12,646 nt of DNA. It comes from Planoprotostelium fungivorum. Its lineage: Eukaryota; Evosea; Variosea; Cavosteliida; Cavosteliaceae. The notes under the pieces are model-generated. The model was not told where the DNA came from. It saw only the letters and a program-made list of their open reading frames with translations, and ran no database searches. The translations under genes and the position numbers were made by a program. Within the stretch, counting starts at the first letter, position 1. Each line of letters opens with the position of its first letter. The stretch spans positions 1 to 12,646 of the forward strand of contig MDYQ01000408.1 of NCBI GenBank assembly GCA_003024175.1. Reading direction: 5' to 3'. This document shows positions 7,566 to 12,646 of this stretch, in pieces.

Positions 7566-10500
7566 ATGAACATGTCCTCGTACGTACGGAGGTACTTGAC
7601 AGATATGGTGGATAAGAAGAGTAAGGTGAGCTTTGCGATCATCAACGACCTGTCCTGATCATCTTCAGCGCAAGAGATCTCAATTTGAAGAAGAGGACGT
7701 CATCCAGGTGTACAGCCAGCTTGTGGACATACAACAGAAGGCCGGAGAGTTCACTGACGAGGACTTCTTCAACAGTCTGGACCCCTGGTACATCGAACAA
7801 GACGAAGAGGCAACCAATGCGATCTGTCGTCGAGTTGGAATTGGTCGTCGATTCAAGGTGAGACATCATCAGTTCATCCTCACTGACATTGTGCAGTTCG
7901 ATCTCTCCCAGGTGGTAAATCTGTTGGAATTAGCCAGAGATCCATCAACGTTGGATCAGTATCGTGCCTGGTCGGCGTTGGAGTGGGCTGCTTACCAACG
8001 GAAGAATCTCAAGTCTCGACTTCAGTCTGGATTCTTCAAGAGAGGAAGGATATTCTTGGGTGAGCCATCTCATCTCTCTTCCATCGATGTTAACGTGAAT
8101 CAGGAAGTCTGCCGATGGATCTGTTTGAATGGCTCATGCTTCGTGATGGAAGACTGGTGAGGATGAGAAAGAGGAAAGCCATCACACACGAGAACGGAAG
8201 AATCGTGGAGATACCTCGATGGTATTACGACTTTGAGCCTGTGGGAGAAGAGCCAGCATACCCTCCGCTGTTGGGTCAACACCCAGGCCAAGGTCTGTGG
8301 TGGGAACAAGAAACACACGCTGGTGAGAGACGATCAATCACGATTGATGATGACTCACTGTGCTCCAGAGATGTTAGGGACGATTTACTCCACCAGACAT
8401 TGGTGCAAATCTGTCACCTTTTCAATCTGTCCAAAGACGTGCTTCATCTGGTTCGCATTTCAACAACACAGTGAGCATTTGGTTGGCGAAGAATGGTTTC
8501 CCTCTGCATAGATAAATGAATTTTGATACAAATCTCGTAATATAGCCGACTAGTCGCCTCGTGGAGCTTGTAGATTGTGTGCTTTTCCGTTTCCTTGAAC
8601 TGTATTTGAAAAGGAAGTCGCACGATGGGCTCTGCTGGCACATCCTCTCGCTGTTGATGAACGCACAGTCGTATCTCATCAAAGACTTCATCAACGAGCT
8701 GGATGGGTACCTTTGCCATCTGAATGGGGAGCCACATGTGAACATCAGAGGACTTCAGAACAGATTCACTCTTGACATCAAGCACAATCGCACAGCTCTT
8801 TCGCATTTCAAGATCGACGAAGGAAGATTGGTGTCACGATCTGGAGTCGAATGGCTTCCGTTTTCAGAGGCAGAGAAGTGGTTTCAATATCCGTCTAATC
8901 CTCTCAAGAAGAAATGGGATCAATGTCTGCGTGGTGTCATAGACATCGCTTCGCGCAATGCATCATCAACTTCCATCTCAGATCTAGGTGAGTCTCCATA
9001 AGTATAAGGCGTTAATTGCAACAGACGTACGGTGTTCGACGTGCGGAGATCATGCAATTTCGTCCTCCTGTCGTAAGAATCGCAAACCTATTGAGCAGCT
9101 GAAAAATATCACGAACGCTAAGGCTCATTACATGAAGATTCAGCACGGAATGGAAGAGATCTTGAACATCAATCATCAATCGCTGAAAGGTGTCCTTGCG
9201 ATGAAGGTGATCACGTTTACCGCACAAAAACTGATGAACGCACAGATCATTCAAGACCCAAAGTCAATGGCAGAGATCGTGGAGGAGGCAAAGAGACTGA
9301 AAGCAACACCTGTCAAATCACTTTTAAGAATCTCTTGGGGAAGAAAGAACAACGTGAGGCTTGGTGGGCCCAACTGATCAAAGACATGATTCCATTGAGT
9401 GACCTACGGTACAAAAAGTGAGTCAATTGTTTGCTAGAAAGAGGCTGAATTATTGTCAATCGATCGTCGTCAATCAATCATCATTGATCGATTGTCATTG
9501 ATCATTAGTGATCATCGTTGATCGTCACCAGAATAAAAAAGCATATGGAGTTAGATAACATCCCAGGTCTCACGCTATTGAAGGCGTTCCGTAAGAAGAT
9601 CAATGAGGAGATCGTCAAGAATTATCTCCTTGTCCAGTCAGGTGAAACTGGATGGATTATAGAGGTGATGGGTAGATGTGAAACATAGCTGATATTCGAC
9701 AGGGGGTGGAGAAGATCATGGAGGATTTGATCACCAATGAGATCAAGTACAGAAGGAAACAAAAAATCCCGATTCCCACGGGGAGAAGGTGGAGATTCAA
9801 GATCACAATGGATGGAAGAGTCTTCGGCGATCAAGTCACAATCAGTGTCATCCCACTTGACTTCTTTTCGATGAACCCTCAGAGTCGCGACAGTGCAATC
9901 ACTCTAGGAATCTACGTGGGGAAGGAGAATGAAGAGGACATTCACAAACACTTCACTCCAATCATCAGCGGTCTTCAGCAAGTGTACGATAAACCTATCA
10001 CGTGATGATCACAATGTTGTAATACACCTGATGGAAACAAAAGGTTAGACATGAAGAAGTTTGGTTTCAATGATCATGACGGCTGCTTTCCTGTAGAATA
10101 TTTTCTTGTCCCTGATCTCAAGGCTTTGAACACCATAATGTGGCTGTACAATGAGAAAGCACCAGATGGATCCCTGGGAACACACGACAAATTTTGTCCA
10201 TTCTGCACGTGCAAGAGGAGAGATATTGGAGGCTTTCAGCAATGTCCCTCACGATCCTTGTCCTTTCGTAAGTGGGAGCTCACCTGTACTGTTCTGATCT
10301 GTGGCTTGCACATGAAGCAGCGATTTGTTGGCGGACTACTCAAGTATTCGATCTGTAAGTTTGATGGGAAAGAGGATGACATTAGGAAGAATATCCAGGC
10401 CCTTCCAGGTGAGATCGATACCAATCTATCATACTGAAATGAACAGGGATGGCAAACTGGGAGTGGCGAATATCACCAGACGAGGAGTTCACAGATCCAT

Positions 10501-12366
10501 TGCAGGTTCTGGTGAGGGTTCATCTTGGTCAATTTGATCGCGATCATCATGATGATGATCACGATCTCGTGACAAACACATTCATGATCTCTTGATATTC
10601 TTACCATCATCACGACGACATAAGATGATCTCAATATTTGTGATTGGTTGCATGATGCAGCTGTCGTGATCATGTGCGTGATGCTGTTGTGATCGTGTGC
10701 ATGATGCAGTCGTGCTCACGCTTGTTAGCAAGTACAACTTTGTCTGATCACACACACAGGTTGAATTGCCATGTATGAGTGGCAGAGCATGTCAGATCAT
10801 CCTGAATAATCACGAGAAGATTTTCAAGGACATCTACGATAGCAACGATAGATCTTTATGGGAGAACGTCCGTATATTATTCAAGTATTACGTTGACCCG
10901 CCTGATGCATACCTATCCAATAACAAGGAGGTCATGGAAAAGCTGGAGGTCTTACTGGAGTCTACAAAGGTCTTGATGCGCCGTTGGACGTCACCTGAGA
11001 AGATTTATGTGTGGTACTTTCACATCCTCCTCATGCACCTCCCTGCTCTTTTGAGCGTTGACGGAGGGATTGCTCTAAATTCAAATGAGGGTGCAGAGGG
11101 CTCTCATTCTCTCGCACGAATCCTGTCGGTCAACACATACCGTGGAGTTATTGGTAAGATATCATCACAATTGTAGATGACAGGACATACAGGTAGAACA
11201 GGAAAGCGAGGATCGACTGTGCTGCAGCTTTTCCTCATACTCCTTCGACGAGTGTACATAACAGCACACCATGATGAGTGTATATGGTTGGGAGCACCAG
11301 ACCACCGGAAAACGGCACCAACAGACGAATCATTTCAAAAGCAAGTGGGGGACGCACGAAAGGAATGGACGAAGACATTTCAGGAGGAGTACGATCACAT
11401 TCCTGCCGTCGTCAAGAGCATCACAATGGCAATGTCAACCGAAGATATCTCTGCAATCCTTCTCACAGGAAATCCGCCGCACCAGAGACCTCACATCATA
11501 AGAGTTGGCGAGAGAAGCATTCCGCCATCTTACGTTCAAAAAAGGTGAGCTTACAACCATCATTCAATGTCCAATTCCTCTTGCAGAAAAACAGAGTTAA
11601 AGAATCGTCAGACTCAGAAAATACGCGAGGATCAGAGGACAAGACGACCAACACCCACTTCTGGATGGATTGATCAAGTACAATTCGATCTAGCCATCAA
11701 TGAAGACGATCAATCATTTGATGTGTCCAATCTCCCTAACGAAGAGGCGACATCATACGTATTCAATGCCTTCGATTTCACAGATCCAAGCCTCAATTTT
11801 GATGTACAGACATCATTGTTTGATTCTAACGAAGAGGACACGAGGTGAGCGAAATCAATTCGTAGGCACTTCTGATCTCTTTTCAGCCAGACCATCGAAG
11901 AATTGATAGACGATGAGCAAGGAGATTGGATCACATCAATTTCTCTCTCAGAAGGGGCCCCTAGCATCTTCGATGAAGAGCCAATCTCATCGATGAACTG
12001 TACCATCTGTGGTGTCAACTCAGCTGAGGGTGAGTGATCATTATCTTCGTAGTCTCACCAGCATTGATAGAATCGATTGAGATTGGCGGTGCATTATTTA
12101 ATGCTTGCCTCTCTTGCTACGAGCAGAATTCAACTGCCGAGACTGTCTCAGAGCCAATAATTGAGACATCCCTTGTCCCAAATTCATCTCAAGCACCCGC
12201 TCGACCGAATCGTAAGAGAGCGGCCTCAACACCTCGTCAGAAGCCTCGATCCAACGCCACAAGGAAGAGGAGGGAGCAACAACACGCAGATGATCGTCAA
12301 GTGGAGGAACATGAGTCATCGATGCATTCTCACCACGATACATTACACAGTGTATGGCCGCTATGA
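7566..12366 (+). CDS. Large DDE/RNase-H-fold transposase-like protein, 17 exons
   Basis: Exons 7566-7625, 7669-7857, 7897-8059, 8104-8470, 8554-8987, 9025-9206, 9246-9278, 9329-9417, 9532-9664, 9703-10001, 10044-10408, 10447-10511, 10760-11153, 11184-11544, 11587-11844, 11887-12029 and 12062-12366 sum to 3,840 nt, so about 1,279 residues with consistent phases. The N-terminal 400 residues match nothing I recognise. Then comes CSTCGDHAISSSC, a Cys cluster. The core reads FKITMDGRVFGDQ (Asp codon 9811), LGIYVGKENEEDI, VEYFLVPDLKALN (Asp codon 10114), FCPFCTCK (Cys codons 10195, 10204, 10210), GLHMKQRFVGGLL, and NEGAEGSHSLARI (Glu codons 11087 and 11096). That order of strand-Asp, strand-Asp, Cys cluster and helix-Glu is how I infer a DDE nuclease; repetitive uncharacterised eukaryotic proteins share it as far as I recall. 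The C-terminus has an acidic linker, CTICG plus CLSCY, and an Arg/Lys-rich tail. The 9207-9245 intron is optional, and the 9279-9328 one is needed to keep the frame but has a weak donor. A split into two genes near 8474 is possible but less likely. Confidence 0.6.
9418..9531 (+). other. GATC-rich 114-nt intron
   Basis: This intron has a GTGAGT donor and a CACCAG acceptor and joins the frame ending LSDLRYKK to IKKHMELDNIPG. Its middle is a run of degenerate ttgatcgat/tgatcatta/gtgatcat units, several of them self-complementary. It is nearly three times the usual local intron length. Confidence 0.6.
10512..10759 (+). other. 248-nt intron with GATC/ATGATG low-complexity repeats
   Basis: This is the longest intron of the window. 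It lies between the DDE-like core and the segment with the candidate Glu, has a GTGAGG donor and an acacacag acceptor. It contains gatcatgatgatgatcac near 10543 and two imperfect 23-nt copies, gtgatcrtgtgcrtgatgc..., at 10666-10688 and 10689-10711. The sequence is rich in short palindromes. The donor could also be six bases earlier at 10506, which removes two residues. Confidence 0.6.
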
Positions 12367-12646
12367 TCTAATACATCACATCCTCGAAGAATCGTCATCA
12401 TCTCATCTCGCGAAATTCGAAATTTTCCTAAGTGTCCGTTCTGGTACAAAAATGAACGGGGCGAGCTGCGCGCCCTCCGGGCCAAAAATGAACCGGGAAA
12501 ACTCGAAGAAACTAATGCCCCGACCCCGGTTCGAGCCCGATCTATAGGCCCTTAACTGCCTTGGTTATGTTGGGTTTAGAACTAGAATTGAGAAATGTGA
12601 CATTGCTGTCTGTCGTCGGACGACATGGCTGACGTTCGCGCCCTCA
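12367..12646. other. GC-rich non-coding flank with small inverted repeats
   Basis: No gene was seen here. A near-repeat of caaaaatgaac occurs at about 12451 and 12483. gaaccggg (12490-12497) pairs with cccggttc (12525-12532) to form an 8-bp stem. A 7-bp inverted repeat tgtcgtc/gacgaca lies at 12611-12625. The patch 12455-12540 is clearly more GC-rich than the preceding gene. It could be the 3' UTR or the end of the mobile element. Confidence 0.5.

Noticed and set aside
7566-8470. Bacterial-style operon or CRISPR-linked system
   Set aside because: Frame-restoring spliceosomal introns throughout and absence of ribosome-binding sites or spaced repeats rule out a prokaryotic reading.
8422-8806. 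Two overlapping minus-strand frames of more than 100 residues
   Set aside because: The plus strand carries a frame here that splices in phase on both sides; the minus frames have no splice support and no recognisable motif. Not fully excluded.
10265-10400. Two GTAAGT sites (about 10269 and 10353) as intron donors
   Set aside because: Splicing there leads to stops, whereas read-through gives GLHMKQRFVGGLLKY, which fits the protein family order.
12528-12538. ggttcgagccc, resembling a tRNA B box and T loop
   Set aside because: Only three of the five T-stem pairs form, and no A box, anticodon arm or acceptor stem can be drawn around it; a degenerate tRNA-derived element is possible but unsupported.
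6701-12646. Terminal inverted repeats and target-site duplication flanking the transposase-like gene
   Set aside because: By-eye comparison of both flanks in both orientations showed no convincing pair, so no element boundaries are annotated.

Overview
This is a gene-dense stretch of a nuclear eukaryotic genome, not a bacterial one. Almost every coding segment is cut by small spliceosomal introns, typically 37-49 nt. They have GTGAG/GTAAG donors, CAG/TAG acceptors, and a CTGAT/CTGAC/CTAAC-like branch motif just before the acceptor. GC content is moderate and neighbouring genes sit close together. This suits a compact free-living protist. An amoebozoan is my best guess, but that is a low-confidence inference from gene style only. 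No rRNA, tRNA or CRISPR was found.

Layout. (1) Positions 1-2800, minus strand: most of a gene for a pseudokinase followed by a long coiled coil and a Gln/Pro-rich tail that runs off the left edge. A 147-nt coiled-coil exon appears twice beside a 15-nt microsatellite and a single N, which looks like an assembly seam. (2) 3292-3771, minus: a compact four-exon gene for the small (gamma) subunit of TFIIA. (3) 4142-6700, plus: an eleven-exon gene for a kinase with three N-terminal PAS domains and a catalytically complete SNF1/AMPK-like kinase domain. One of its introns appears to be only 19 nt. Genes 2 and 3 are divergent and share a 370-bp upstream region. (4) 6701-7565: an ambiguous region with protein-like open frames on both strands. 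(5) 7566-12366, plus: 17 exons whose phases agree, giving a protein of about 1,280 residues. I read it as an intron-rich DDE/RNase-H-fold transposase-like protein with candidate Asp, Asp and Glu catalytic residues, a Cys cluster after the second Asp, a C-terminal four-Cys zinc site and a basic tail. (6) 12367-12646: GC-rich non-coding flank with a small inverted repeat.

The genes do not form a pathway. Regions 1-3 look like ordinary host genes. Region 5, perhaps with the conflicting frames of region 4, looks like a mobile-element gene or a domesticated descendant. No terminal inverted repeats or target-site duplication could be recognised by eye. The most interesting objects are the large transposase-like gene, the triple-PAS AMPK-like kinase with its very short intron, and the duplicated exon at the N. 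Exon boundaries were derived by hand from reading-frame continuity and splice signals; no searches were run.
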